DNA from: Actinomycetota bacterium
GTDB taxonomy: Bacteria; Actinomycetota; Actinomycetes; Nanopelagicales; Nanopelagicaceae
Length of the DNA: 17,473 nt
Direction of reading: 5' to 3'
Assembly: GCA_009924185.1 (NCBI GenBank)
Contig: RFSC01000005.1
Coordinates: 1 to 17,473, forward strand
A program made the translations under genes and the position numbers. Below the pieces are notes generated by a model, which made no database searches, had not been told where the DNA came from, and saw only the letters and a program-made list of their open reading frames with translations. Positions 6,704 through 15,008 of the stretch are shown one piece after another (position 1 is the stretch's first letter; every line of letters begins with the position of its first letter).

Positions 6704-7889
6704 AAGATTGTTTACATCTGAGTCAGTCACTGAAGGACATCCGGACAAGATTGCTGATGCTATCTCTGATGCCGTACTAGATTCATTGCTAGCTCAAGAC
6801 CCTAAGAGTCGGGTGGCGTGCGAAACTTTGATCACCACGGGGCAGGTGCATGTCGCCGGTGAGATTACTACAAATGGTTATGCCGATGTTAATGAGTTGG
6901 TCCGTCAAACAGTTTTGAATATTGGTTATGACAGCTCTGATAAGGGCTTTGATGGCAATAGTTGTGGTGTTTCGGTTTCTATTGGTCAACAATCACAAGA
7001 TATTGCGGTTGGAGTAGATCATGCCCTTGAAGAACGTCTATCAAAATCGAAAGATCCTTTTGATCTGCAGGGTGCAGGGGATCAAGGATTGATGTTTGGT
7101 TATGCAAACAGTGACACCAAAACTCTCATGCCCTTGCCAATTGCTATGGCACATCGATTAGCGGAGAGACTGACCGAGGTTCGGAAATCAGGACAATTGG
7201 CGTATCTAAGGCCTGATGGTAAAACCCAGGTCACCATCGAATATGACGGTGAAAAGCCTGTAGCCCTCAACACAGTGGTGATTTCCTCACAGCATGCTGC
7301 AAATGTGGATCTTGAAAAAACCCTAACTCCAGAGATCACGGAATCTGTAATTAAACCGGTAATTAAAAGCTTTGATATTCCTTCAGATGATGTAAGGATT
7401 CTGGTCAATCCCACAGGACGTTTCGTTATTGGTGGACCTATGGGAGATGCTGGTCTAACTGGACGCAAGATAATTGTTGATAGTTATGGCGGAATGGCCC
7501 GACATGGTGGAGGAGCTTTTAGCGGCAAAGACCCTTCTAAGGTTGATCGATCTGCGGCGTACGCAATGCGTTGGGTGGCGAAGAATATTGTGGCAGCAGG
7601 GCTAGCGACACGTTGTGAGGTCCAAGTGGCCTATGCAATTGGAAAGGCACAACCAGTAGGTCTCTTTGTAGAAACTTTCGGAACAGAAACTGTGCCAGTA
7701 AATCAAATCTCCGACGCAGTATTGAACGTCTTTGATCTTCGTCCAGCAGCTATTATTCATCAATTGAATTTATTGCGTCCGATATATTCTAAAACCAGCG
7801 CTTACGGGCATTTCGGTCGAGAGCTGCCTGAGTTTACTTGGGAAAAAACTGACAAAGCGGCGGAAATTCTCAAAGTTATTAAGGGCTAA
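6696..7889 (+). CDS. metK: S-adenosylmethionine synthetase
   Basis: 397 residues, full length. It converts methionine and ATP to S-adenosylmethionine, releasing phosphate and pyrophosphate. Signatures: SVTEGHPDKIADAISDAVLD (10-29) with the catalytic histidine H15, the hexapeptide-type motif GAGDQGLMFGY (126-136), GRFVIGGPMGDAGLTGRKII (241-260), and the glycine-rich GGGAFSGKDPSKVDRSAAY (271-289), which binds triphosphate. It starts at ATG 6696 within the end of coaBC, so no room exists for a SAM riboswitch directly upstream. Control by a methionine-responsive leader is therefore unlikely here and expression probably follows the operon. The placement after coaBC and before priA is the actinobacterial order. 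Confidence 0.98.
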   Translation: MAKRLFTSESVTEGHPDKIADAISDAVLDSLLAQDPKSRVACETLITTGQVHVAGEITTNGYADVNELVRQTVLNIGYDSSDKGFDGNSCGVSVSIGQQSQDIAVGVDHALEERLSKSKDPFDLQGAGDQGLMFGYANSDTKTLMPLPIAMAHRLAERLTEVRKSGQLAYLRPDGKTQVTIEYDGEKPVALNTVVISSQHAANVDLEKTLTPEITESVIKPVIKSFDIPSDDVRILVNPTGRFVIGGPMGDAGLTGRKIIVDSYGGMARHGGGAFSGKDPSKVDRSAAYAMRWVAKNIVAAGLATRCEVQVAYAIGKAQPVGLFVETFGTETVPVNQISDAVLNVFDLRPAAIIHQLNLLRPIYSKTSAYGHFGRELPEFTWEKTDKAAEILKVIKG

Positions 7890-7892
7890 AAC

Positions 7893-9740
7893 ATGGTGGC
7901 AAATGTAAAGCCACTGAATTTAAAGCGACAGCGAGCTACCAGCGCCGCCCGCAGAACGACAGAGATCAAATCTGGAGATTTACAGGCTGAGGTAGTTCTG
8001 GATCTGGGAATCTTTCACGTTGAACAAAGTTTTACCTATGCAGTTCCTGAGCACCTTGAGGAAACCCTCTCGATAGGCAGTTTGGTTCAGGTTCCCTTTA
8101 GGAACGCGAGGCACACCGGCGTGGTGGTGAGTGTTGACTCACGGAGCAAAGGAAACCTTTTCAACATCGAATCGATCCGTGCCAGTAACGTCTTTAGCTC
8201 AGAGCAGTTGCATTTCTTCGAGAAGGTTACAGAGAGATATTTATGCAATTTTGCTCAGATGCTGTTGAAGGCAGTTCCCACTTTGAATAAGAGTACCCAA
8301 ATGCATGGCATTCCTTTTCGAGATCAGAGAGAAAGAGCCAAGTTAAATCGAAGGCTCTTCATTCCGATTGGTCTGGCTGATGACCCAAATGCGGTCATGA
8401 TTAGATATCTTTCAAAGGAACAGAAGGCAGGTGGCTCAACTCTGCTGCTGTTTCCTACCCTAAAAGCATTGCAGGCATTTCGTGAGGCATTTTTAACTCA
8501 TCAAGACATGAATCATGTTGAGGTTGGGTCTCATTTAACGCCCGCTTTACGTAGATCATCTTTTCAACGGATCCTGGGTCATGAGAATCTGATCATCCTG
8601 GGTTTGCGTGGAGGAGTTCTTGCCCCAATTCGTGATTTGGCCAGAATTTATGTTTTGGATGAAAGTTCAGCTCACTATGTTGAGCAAAGAGCACCGTATT
8701 GGAACCTTAGGGATGTAGCTCTGCTTAGGTCTGACTCCGAAGGTTGCGATCTCCTCTTTTTCGGCCACGGTTGCTCTGCAGAGCTGCAACGTTTAATTGA
8801 TTTGAATTGGGTGAAGCTAGTATCAAAAAGTGGTACATCAGTATTAACCAAGAGTATTCAAACATTGCCGAGCAACTACTTTGAACTCATTCGTAGGGCT
8901 TTGAAGAAGGGGCCAGTTTTGGTTTGTACAGCTAATAAGGACTACGCTCCAGGTTTTGTCTGTAAGAACTGTAGGAATAGAGCCCGATGTAAGTGCGGCG
9001 GATTACTGTCTATGCAAGATAAAGGAAGCGTGGTCTGCTCAATATGCGATTGGAGCCTAAAGGATTGGCGATGTGTCGAATGCCAAGGGGTTCAGTATCT
9101 TATATACCGCAGTGGAGCAAAGAGGATTGTTGAAGAGGTAGGAAAGGCATTTCCTGGACAGCGAGTAATTCTTACATCACCAGATGATGAAGCAAGACAG
9201 GAAATTGGTGAAACCTGCATAGTAATCTCCTCATATTCCAACATCGTCAAGGCCAAGCAAGGGTTTGCCGGCATAGTTTTACTCGATGGGGAGGAGATGG
9301 CATCTCGACAGTTCATTAGAGCCGAAGAGGAGCTTTTTAATCTTTGGTTAAATGCCTTGAGTTTGGCCCGAAGTGATGCAGAGATTTATCTTTCTCTTAA
9401 CAATTCCAATCCTGTTTCCCAGGCAATTATCGCCAGAAAACCCGCTAGGTTTATGCAGCACCTGAACCGGGATCGCCAGGAAACTAACTTGCCGCCTTTT
9501 GTAAGAGTCATTCAAATCGATGGTGAGATACGCGCACTATCTGGATTGCGAATCAAGTTCGAAAACGAGTACGGCGCTATTGCTAAAACCTTGATTTCAC
9601 ACTCTGGAACTAGATTGACGGTTAAAGTAAAACAGGAATCAGCCGCAAAAGTTTTGCATGGATTGAAAGCTTTACAGAAGCTTCGTTCTTCTGGGGGGAA
9701 AGAGTTGTTCACGATAAAGGTTGATCCGTATTACCTTTAA
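7893..9740 (+). CDS. priA: Primosomal protein N'-like PriA, probably without helicase activity
   Basis: 615 residues against about 730 in E. coli. PriA recognises stalled forks and reloads the replicative helicase. The N-terminal 3'-DNA-binding domain is present (VVLDLGIFHVEQSFTYAVPE about 34-53; GSLVQVPFRNARHTGVVV about 62-79). The ATPase half is degenerate: where a GxTGSGKT P-loop is expected there is KAGGSTLLLFPT (178-189), and the DEAH-type box reads VLDESSAHY (254-262). Eight cysteines remain, C357, C360, C366, C368, C382, C385, C394 and C397, enough for the two zinc sites of the family. A PPF motif (534-536) near the C-terminus also survives. Loss of helicase motifs is a known trait of actinobacterial PriA, so the protein may serve as a structural loader. 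It starts three bases after metK, with AAGGG seven bases upstream. Confidence 0.88.
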   Translation: MVANVKPLNLKRQRATSAARRTTEIKSGDLQAEVVLDLGIFHVEQSFTYAVPEHLEETLSIGSLVQVPFRNARHTGVVVSVDSRSKGNLFNIESIRASNVFSSEQLHFFEKVTERYLCNFAQMLLKAVPTLNKSTQMHGIPFRDQRERAKLNRRLFIPIGLADDPNAVMIRYLSKEQKAGGSTLLLFPTLKALQAFREAFLTHQDMNHVEVGSHLTPALRRSSFQRILGHENLIILGLRGGVLAPIRDLARIYVLDESSAHYVEQRAPYWNLRDVALLRSDSEGCDLLFFGHGCSAELQRLIDLNWVKLVSKSGTSVLTKSIQTLPSNYFELIRRALKKGPVLVCTANKDYAPGFVCKNCRNRARCKCGGLLSMQDKGSVVCSICDWSLKDWRCVECQGVQYLIYRSGAKRIVEEVGKAFPGQRVILTSPDDEARQEIGETCIVISSYSNIVKAKQGFAGIVLLDGEEMASRQFIRAEEELFNLWLNALSLARSDAEIYLSLNNSNPVSQAIIARKPARFMQHLNRDRQETNLPPFVRVIQIDGEIRALSGLRIKFENEYGAIAKTLISHSGTRLTVKVKQESAAKVLHGLKALQKLRSSGGKELFTIKVDPYYL

Positions 9741-9747
9741 CAGCGGG

Positions 9748-9753
9748 TAGAAT
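9748..9753 (+). promoter_or_regulatory. Probable -10 box of a leaderless def promoter
   Basis: TAGAAT fits the TANNNT pattern of actinobacterial -10 boxes and is separated from the ATG of def by exactly six bases. Transcription would then begin at or next to the A of ATG, giving a leaderless mRNA. No Shine-Dalgarno sequence occurs in the 19-base spacer after priA, which agrees. No clear -35 box was seen; many such promoters lack one. Confidence 0.6.
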
Positions 9754-9759
9754 GCTGCC

Positions 9760-10320
9760 ATGGCGATACAACCAATCAGGTACTTTGGCGATCCAGTGCT
9801 CACGACCCCTGCCTCTCCAGTAGTGGATTTTGATAAAGAGCTGAGAAATTTAGTTAAGGATCTAACTGACACCATGTTGGATGCCCCGGGAGCAGGCCTG
9901 GCCGCTCCTCAGATTGGAGTGCCGTTACGGGTCTTTGTCTGGCATGTTGATGAACAATTTGGTCACCTAGTGAACCCAACGCTTGATCTGAGCGAGGAGA
10001 TGCAAGAAGGTGAGGAAGGTTGTCTTTCCTTTCCGGAGTTAAGTTATGACACACCAAGGGCCTTTAGAGCGGTCGCTAAAGGTTGGAACATGCATGGAGA
10101 ACCGCTGGTTGTAGAAGGAACTGAGTTTTTGGCCAGGGCCTTACAACATGAAACCGATCATTTGAATGGAGTGTTGTTCATAGATCGGCTATCAAGTGAT
10201 TTAAGGAAGCAGGCGATGAAGGAGATTCGAGCCTCGGATTGGTTTATGGAGGCCGAATCTGCTGGTATCTCTCCAGAGATAAAGGTGTCGCCGCACTCCA
10301 CATTTGGAAGAAATATTTAG
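9760..10320 (+). CDS. def: Peptide deformylase
   Basis: 186 residues. It removes the formyl group from the N-terminal methionine of new proteins, using a metal ion (iron, zinc or nickel) in the cytoplasm. All three family motifs are intact: motif 1 GAGLAAPQIG (44-53), motif 2 EGCLS (86-90) with metal ligand C88, and motif 3 QHETDH (129-134) with metal ligands H130 and H134 and catalytic E131. The C-terminal extension (about 145-186) is moderately long, as in other Actinobacteria. It sits directly before fmt, which adds the formyl group, so the two ends of the formylation cycle are encoded together. The 19-base spacer from priA holds a -10-like TAGAAT and no ribosome-binding site, so def probably starts a new, leaderless transcription unit. 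Confidence 0.97.
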   Translation: MAIQPIRYFGDPVLTTPASPVVDFDKELRNLVKDLTDTMLDAPGAGLAAPQIGVPLRVFVWHVDEQFGHLVNPTLDLSEEMQEGEEGCLSFPELSYDTPRAFRAVAKGWNMHGEPLVVEGTEFLARALQHETDHLNGVLFIDRLSSDLRKQAMKEIRASDWFMEAESAGISPEIKVSPHSTFGRNI

Positions 10321-11253
10321 TTGGGTGCTTTGAATATTGTCTTAGCTTCCTCATCAAAGGTGGCAGTACCCATCTGTGATTATTTAATTGCCAATCACGG
10401 TATGAAGGCAGTTATAACCGGACCAGATAAACCCACAGGGCGAGGTCGCAATCTGACCCCCAATGAGTTTTCCGTATATTGCACAAGTCGCGGTCTAGAG
10501 GTGTTTAAACCTGCCGACGACCTCGAACTTGAGAGGTTGCTTGAGAGTGTAAAGCCGGATCTGGTTGTAACAGCAGCATATGGAAGATTGATTAAGAAGC
10601 ATCAACTCTCGATGCCGCAGAAAGGATGGATCAATGTTCATTTCTCCGAACTGCCGAAATGGCGCGGAGCGGCTCCCGTTCAGTTCAGTATTTTGAATGG
10701 AGACAAAACTAGTGGCATTACAGTTTTCCGATTGGAGACTGGGTTAGACACTGGACCGGTTTACGCCTCCAAAGTACATCCTTTAAAAGGTGATGAAACC
10801 GCAGGTGAGTTATTGGAAACATTGAGTGAGTTATCCATTCAGCCGTTACAGGAATCACTGCATAAAATTGAAATGGGAATTGAACCTGTTTCTCAAAGTG
10901 CGGAGCAAGTGAGTTTGGCGCCGAAGATTTCAAAAGAAGATGGCTTTATTGACTGGTCAAACTCGGCGGTTTCAACAGAGAGAAAAATTCGAGCCTTTTC
11001 CCCTTGGCCAGGCGCCTGGAGCAGATTGGGGGAAAGACAGATTTCAATTACTGAGGCGGAAATTTCAAAAACTGAGATTGATTCTGCATTGCCAGTTGGA
11101 ACTGTGATTACTACACCTCAAGTGATCGTCATTTGTGGCGTTGGAGCATTGCATCTAAAGCGGGTTAAACCAGAAGGCAAAAGAGAAATGTCAGCAGATG
11201 AATGGGTCCGAGGAATACAAAACAAAGAACATCTTCGATTTGAGCTTTCCTAA
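10321..11253 (+). CDS. fmt: Methionyl-tRNA formyltransferase
   Basis: 310 residues if started at TTG 10321, which directly follows the def stop; TTG 10330 (M-N-I-V-L) would align better with the family's usual N-terminus and cannot be excluded. No ATG or GTG start is available nearby. The enzyme formylates Met-tRNAfMet with 10-formyltetrahydrofolate. Seen: PTGRGRNLTP (38-47), the catalytic NVH (105-107), LPKWRGAAPVQ (111-121) and GLDTGP (141-146) containing the catalytic aspartate D143. The C-terminal half (about 205-310, including a WPGAW motif) is the OB-like tRNA-binding domain. The usual first loop, FAGTPEFA in most species, is replaced by LASSSKVA (8-15), an uncommon variant. The gene ends three bases before rsmB. 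Confidence 0.95.
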   Translation: MGALNIVLASSSKVAVPICDYLIANHGMKAVITGPDKPTGRGRNLTPNEFSVYCTSRGLEVFKPADDLELERLLESVKPDLVVTAAYGRLIKKHQLSMPQKGWINVHFSELPKWRGAAPVQFSILNGDKTSGITVFRLETGLDTGPVYASKVHPLKGDETAGELLETLSELSIQPLQESLHKIEMGIEPVSQSAEQVSLAPKISKEDGFIDWSNSAVSTERKIRAFSPWPGAWSRLGERQISITEAEISKTEIDSALPVGTVITTPQVIVICGVGALHLKRVKPEGKREMSADEWVRGIQNKEHLRFELS

Positions 11254-11256
11254 TAC

Positions 11257-12546
11257 ATGAGACAAATAGATAACCCACGTGTTTTGGCCTTTGAGGTTTT
11301 GGCTGAAGTTGAATTGAAGGGCGAGTACAGCAACCTTCTTCTTCCCAAGTTCCTGACCGCGAGCAAAATGTCCAAAAATGATAAAGCAATGGCTACTGAA
11401 CTGGTTTACGGCACCCTTCGCATGAAGGGTTTATACGATCAATACATACAGAATGTCAGTGATAGAAGATTAGAGCTTATAGACGCCAAGGCGCTGATTG
11501 TTCTGCGGCTAGGCACGCATCAATTGAAGCAGATGCGTACTCCACCCCATGCTTCAATCTACGAGAGTGTTGAACTGGCAAAAAGGGTATTAGGAAAATC
11601 TACCGCAAGCTTTGTCAACGCAGTATTGCGCAGAATTTCAGAGATGGATTCAATTGAGTGGCAGGGCGATGAAGTTTCAAGATTAGCTGGAGAGCATTCC
11701 CATCCGGAATGGATTGTGAGCTCGTACATCGATAATCTAAAAGATGTAGATCAGGTTGAACAACTACTTCGTGCCAACAACCATCCAACTAAGCCGACAT
11801 TAATTGCCTGGCCCGGTTTATCAAGTAAAGATGAATTGATAGTGGATGGGGCCCATGATCTGGCCGAATCGATGAATGCTGTCAACTTCGATGGAAATCC
11901 GGGGGATTTGACAGCGGTGCGAGAAAGACGAGCGGGCGTTCAAGACTACGGTTCGCAGGTTGTGGTGGAGGAGTTTTTTAAAAGTTACCAAGAGAATCTG
12001 CGTTGGTTAGATTTATGTGCCGGTCCTGGAGGCAAAGCAGCTTATCTATCCGCATTGTTATCTCAACGAGGGGGAGAGTTTGTTGCTAATGAGATATCTG
12101 AAGCGCGCGCAAACCTAGTAAAACAGGTAGTCAGATATGGAACGGTCACTAATTTTGATGGCCGTGAATTACCGGATTCGATGGGGAAATTTGACCGGAT
12201 TTTGATTGATGCACCATGCACTGGAATTGGGGCTCTGCGGCGTAGACCAGAGGTGCGTTGGCGTCGCACTGTTCAAGAGTTGAAGGAGCTGGTTGAGCTG
12301 CAATCAGAGTTGCTAGATGCTGCAGCTGAGAAATTGAATACCAACGGGGTTTTGGGTTATGCAACTTGCAGTCCGCACCAAGCGGAAACAATCTTCCAGA
12401 TTAGAGGTTTCTTGAAGCGCAATTCTCAATTTGAGATTATGCAAATTGAGCACCCCAGGGCAGACATGGATGGTTTCCTGCAATTGTGGACCCATCTGGA
12501 TGGTTGTGATGCTATGTTTCTTGCTCTGCTTCACAAGAAGGAGTAA
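11257..12546 (+). CDS. rsmB: 16S rRNA (cytosine-967-C5)-methyltransferase
   Basis: 429 residues from ATG 11257, three bases after fmt; no good ribosome-binding site is visible. It methylates C5 of C967 (E. coli numbering) in 16S rRNA using SAM. The N-terminal 140 residues form a NusB-like RNA-binding domain (RVLAFEVLAEVE at 8-19; ATELVYGTLR at 46-55; SFVNAVLRRI at 118-127). The C-terminal domain is a Rossmann methyltransferase with SAM motif I LDLCAGPGGK (251-260), motif IV DAPCTGIGALRRRPEVRW (318-335) containing cysteine C321, and motif VI ATCS (369-372) with C371. The two-cysteine arrangement is diagnostic of m5C RNA methyltransferases. The def-fmt-rsmB cluster is widespread, and fmt-rsmB-rpe is the order in Mycobacterium. 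Confidence 0.95.
   Translation: MRQIDNPRVLAFEVLAEVELKGEYSNLLLPKFLTASKMSKNDKAMATELVYGTLRMKGLYDQYIQNVSDRRLELIDAKALIVLRLGTHQLKQMRTPPHASIYESVELAKRVLGKSTASFVNAVLRRISEMDSIEWQGDEVSRLAGEHSHPEWIVSSYIDNLKDVDQVEQLLRANNHPTKPTLIAWPGLSSKDELIVDGAHDLAESMNAVNFDGNPGDLTAVRERRAGVQDYGSQVVVEEFFKSYQENLRWLDLCAGPGGKAAYLSALLSQRGGEFVANEISEARANLVKQVVRYGTVTNFDGRELPDSMGKFDRILIDAPCTGIGALRRRPEVRWRRTVQELKELVELQSELLDAAAEKLNTNGVLGYATCSPHQAETIFQIRGFLKRNSQFEIMQIEHPRADMDGFLQLWTHLDGCDAMFLALLHKKE
12538..12543 (+). promoter_or_regulatory. Shine-Dalgarno sequence that fixes the TTG start of rpe
   Basis: AAGGAG lies seven bases before TTG 12551. The nearby ATG at 12546 is in another frame and meets a stop after two codons, so the TTG is the supported start. 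Confidence 0.7.
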
Positions 12547-12550
12547 TGAT

Positions 12551-13207
12551 TTGATCAGAATCTGTCCGAGCATCTTAAATGCTAATTTTGATGATCTGCC
12601 AAATGAGATTCGCAGGGTTGCAGGCCACGCCGACCTACTTCACTTGGATGTTATGGACAACATCTTTGTTCCAAACTTCACCTTCGATTTAGCTAAATCT
12701 TTAGAGATAATTGCAGAGTCCGCTCTGCCGGTTGATGTTCATCTGATGATAGATGAACCTGATACGGAGGCGGTCAAATTTGCAACCGATAATACTGCGA
12801 GCATTACGGTGCATTATGAGGCGTGTAATGACCCGCAACAGACTTTGAGAGACATCAGATCAATGGGGGTAAGAGCAGGATTAGCCATTAAACCAAATAC
12901 CCACATGGAAGAGATTCAGGAGCTGTTGTCTGAGGTTGACATGATTCTGGTGATGACAGTGGAACCCGGTTTCGGTGGACAGAGGTTTATGTCCGAGATG
13001 ATGCCAAAGGTTGAGATGGCAAGAAAATGGTTCAGACAAAAAGGCTGGGATGAGAAATGGATTCAAGTAGATGGCGGTATATCTCTGGAAACTATCCGTA
13101 CGGCATACCTAGCAGGGGCGGATACATTTGTTGCCGGCTCCGCCGTTTATCGCTCAGATGATCCGGCCGAGATGATTGATCGGCTTAGAGAAGAAGCTTT
13201 GTCATAA
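12551..13207 (+). CDS. rpe: Ribulose-phosphate 3-epimerase
   Basis: 218 residues from TTG 12551, five bases after rsmB, with AAGGAG at seven bases; the open frame extends back into rsmB, but the family begins at the I-x-PSIL motif, here RICPSILNANF (3-13). It interconverts ribulose 5-phosphate and xylulose 5-phosphate in the pentose phosphate pathway. The metal and catalytic sites of this TIM-barrel enzyme are all visible: HLDVMD (31-36) with H31 and D33, VHLM (63-66) with H64, VEPGFGGQ (137-144), and QVDGGI (172-177) with D173. A phosphate-binding GSAVY is at 196-200. A 47-base spacer with a candidate promoter separates it from hisE. Confidence 0.96.
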   Translation: MIRICPSILNANFDDLPNEIRRVAGHADLLHLDVMDNIFVPNFTFDLAKSLEIIAESALPVDVHLMIDEPDTEAVKFATDNTASITVHYEACNDPQQTLRDIRSMGVRAGLAIKPNTHMEEIQELLSEVDMILVMTVEPGFGGQRFMSEMMPKVEMARKWFRQKGWDEKWIQVDGGISLETIRTAYLAGADTFVAGSAVYRSDDPAEMIDRLREEALS

Positions 13208-13242
13208 GAAAATCATCTCCGCGTTTAAAACACCTTAGTTGA

Positions 13243-13248
13243 TAGACT
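13243..13248 (+). promoter_or_regulatory. Probable -10 box of a leaderless hisE promoter
   Basis: TAGACT matches TANNNT and ends exactly six bases before the ATG of hisE, the same geometry as at def. The 47-base rpe-hisE spacer is among the larger gaps in the window and has no Shine-Dalgarno sequence next to the ATG. A convincing -35 box was not found. Confidence 0.6.
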
Positions 13249-13254
13249 CTGTTT

Positions 13255-13524
13255 ATGGCATCAAAGAGTTTTGAGCAACTGTGGGCTGAACTTCAAGAGA
13301 TCGCTGCGCGCCGACCAGAAGGATCTGGAACCATAAAACAATTAGATGCAGGCGTACATGTCATCGGGAAGAAAATTTTGGAGGAAGCTGGCGAAGTTTG
13401 GCTGGCTGCTGAGCATGAAAATAAGGAAGCCTTGGCTACTGAGATCAGCCAGTTGTTGTATCACCTTCAGGTACTGATGCTGGCACGAGAGATTTCCCTC
13501 AACGACATCTACGAGAAGTTATAG
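13255..13524 (+). CDS. hisE: Phosphoribosyl-ATP pyrophosphohydrolase
   Basis: 89 residues, a stand-alone HisE as usual in Actinobacteria, where hisI is encoded elsewhere. It hydrolyses phosphoribosyl-ATP to phosphoribosyl-AMP, the second histidine step. The all-alpha MazG-like fold shows GKKILEEAGEVWLAAEHE (38-55) with the metal-binding EExxE (E43, E44, E47), and ATEISQLLYHLQVLML (61-76). The usual acidic residue of the second metal helix is Gln66 here (EISQLLYH), a form I recall as normal for actinobacterial HisE. It pairs with hisG 11 bases downstream, so the first two pathway enzymes are co-transcribed, probably from their own promoter. The ATG follows a TAGACT hexamer by six bases. Confidence 0.94.
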   Translation: MASKSFEQLWAELQEIAARRPEGSGTIKQLDAGVHVIGKKILEEAGEVWLAAEHENKEALATEISQLLYHLQVLMLAREISLNDIYEKL

Positions 13525-13535
13525 GACGGGTTTGC

Positions 13536-14369
13536 ATGCTGAAAGTCGCGTTGCCAAATAAAGGTTCATTGGCGGATGCCGCTACCGAAATTTTACGTGA
13601 AGCGGGTTATCGACAAAGAACTGATCAACGTGATCTCTCCTATATTGATCCTAGTAATGAGGTTGAGTTCTATTATTTAAGGCCACGGGATATAGCCATC
13701 TATGTAGGATCCGGCGAATTAAATATTGGTGTTACGGGACGTGACCTATTGCTTGATTCGGAGGCTTCGGCTTCTGAAGTGATGGCTTTAGATATCGGAA
13801 AGAGCGTATTCCGATTTGCCGCAACTCCTGGAAATCAAATATTGGATGGCAAAAGAATCGCTACCGCCTATCCAAACTTAGTTCGAAACTTCTTGCACAA
13901 TAAGAATGTGAACGCCACTCTGGTGCCGTTAGACGGGGCTGTTGAAGGTGCTATCAAATTAGGTGTAGCGGATGTAATCGCTGATGTGGTTTCTACAGGG
14001 AATACATTGAAGCAGGCCGGATTGCAAATCTTTGGAGAAGAGATTTTGCGTAGCGAGGCGATTTTGATCGAACGAACTGGCGCCATCCGAGACGTGAAGG
14101 CTGAAACCATGATTCGCCGAATCGGTAGCGTTGTGATTGCTAGACAGTATGTCTTGGTTGATTATGATGTTAGGAAAATTAATCTCGAGGAAGCTTGTCG
14201 CCTTACGCCAGGATTAGAATCTCCAACTATCTCCCCACTGCAAAACGATGAATGGGTTGCCGTGCGGGCCATGGTTAAAAGGTTGGATGTTCATGATGTC
14301 ATGGATAAATTGTGGGATCTGGGCGCTCGAGGAATATTGGTTACAGATATTCACTCGTGCCGTTTGTAA
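13536..14369 (+). CDS. hisG: ATP phosphoribosyltransferase, long form
   Basis: 277 residues from ATG 13536, with AGGACGG six bases upstream. It condenses ATP with PRPP, the first and feedback-controlled step of histidine synthesis. Two catalytic domains open with LKVALPNKGSLADAATEILR (2-21) and carry the PRPP-binding loop ADVVSTGNTL (149-158). The remaining part, from about 195 to 277, is the ACT-like regulatory domain of the long HisG form that binds histidine and makes the enzyme independent of HisZ; no hisZ is present here. The C-terminal HSCRL resembles mycobacterial HisG. The gene converges on serB, with only 12 bases between stop codons and no terminator hairpin that I can see. Confidence 0.97.
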   Translation: MLKVALPNKGSLADAATEILREAGYRQRTDQRDLSYIDPSNEVEFYYLRPRDIAIYVGSGELNIGVTGRDLLLDSEASASEVMALDIGKSVFRFAATPGNQILDGKRIATAYPNLVRNFLHNKNVNATLVPLDGAVEGAIKLGVADVIADVVSTGNTLKQAGLQIFGEEILRSEAILIERTGAIRDVKAETMIRRIGSVVIARQYVLVDYDVRKINLEEACRLTPGLESPTISPLQNDEWVAVRAMVKRLDVHDVMDKLWDLGARGILVTDIHSCRL

Positions 14370-14381
14370 AGATTTCTATCA

Positions 14382-15008
14382 CTACAGATAACGCAAAATA
14401 TAGGTCAGATCTGCATCATCGAGGCAAACATCCGCCACCTCGTTTAGAGCAGGTTTGCCTTTGTAACTAAACCCTAGACCGGCCAGCTTAATCATCTCGA
14501 TATCGTTGGACCCATCTCCAATGGCAATAGTGTTCTGCAACGGAATCTGATGTAGCGCTGAAAACTCTGCCAAAGCTTGCGCTTTAGCCTCTCGATTAAT
14601 GATCGGCCCTAACGTCCTACCGGTTAAATGTTCTCCACTGACCTCAAGAGAATTCGCACGAACAAAATCTAGTTGAAGTTCCTTGAACAAAAGATCAATA
14701 ACATTGTGGAATCCTCCAGATACAACACCGATCTTGAATTTGCGGTTCTTTAACTCCTCAATTAACTCGATAGCGCCTTTTGAAAAGGAGATTTGTTGAA
14801 GAACCTTATCAAAAACATCAACCGATAAACCTTGCAACAAGCCCACACGCTGAGTTAGAGCCTGATCAAAATCTAGTTCGCCACGCATGGCTGCATCTGT
14901 TATCTCGGCAACCTTTTTACCATGCTGAGTGTTGGAGGCTAGAAGATCAATTACCTCTTGCTCAATTAGAGTTGAGTCGACATCGAATATGGCAAGTTGA
15001 TAACTCAT
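14382..15008 (-). CDS. serB: Phosphoserine phosphatase, catalytic HAD domain only
   Basis: 208 residues, ATG at 15008. It removes phosphate from L-phosphoserine, the last step of serine synthesis. HAD motifs: motif I FDVDSTL (8-14) with nucleophile D9 and acid D11, motif II VVSGGF (95-100), a lysine segment (about K142), and motif IV GDGSNDIEM (164-172). A cap region lies between motifs I and II, with EVIDLL (18-23) and MRGELDFDQALTQRV (41-55) typical of SerB. Mycobacterial SerB2 carries ACT domains in front of this domain in one chain. Here the protein begins directly at the phosphatase domain and the ACT part is a separate gene immediately upstream, overlapping by four bases (ATGA). Regulation by serine, if it occurs, would require the two proteins to associate. 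Confidence 0.94.
   Translation of the reverse strand: MSYQLAIFDVDSTLIEQEVIDLLASNTQHGKKVAEITDAAMRGELDFDQALTQRVGLLQGLSVDVFDKVLQQISFSKGAIELIEELKNRKFKIGVVSGGFHNVIDLLFKELQLDFVRANSLEVSGEHLTGRTLGPIINREAKAQALAEFSALHQIPLQNTIAIGDGSNDIEMIKLAGLGFSYKGKPALNEVADVCLDDADLTYILRYL

Noticed and set aside
13444..13470. HisE Gln66 in place of an acidic metal-helix residue as a possible dead enzyme.
   Set aside because: EISQLLY is, as I recall, also the mycobacterial HisE sequence and the EExxE metal motif is complete.
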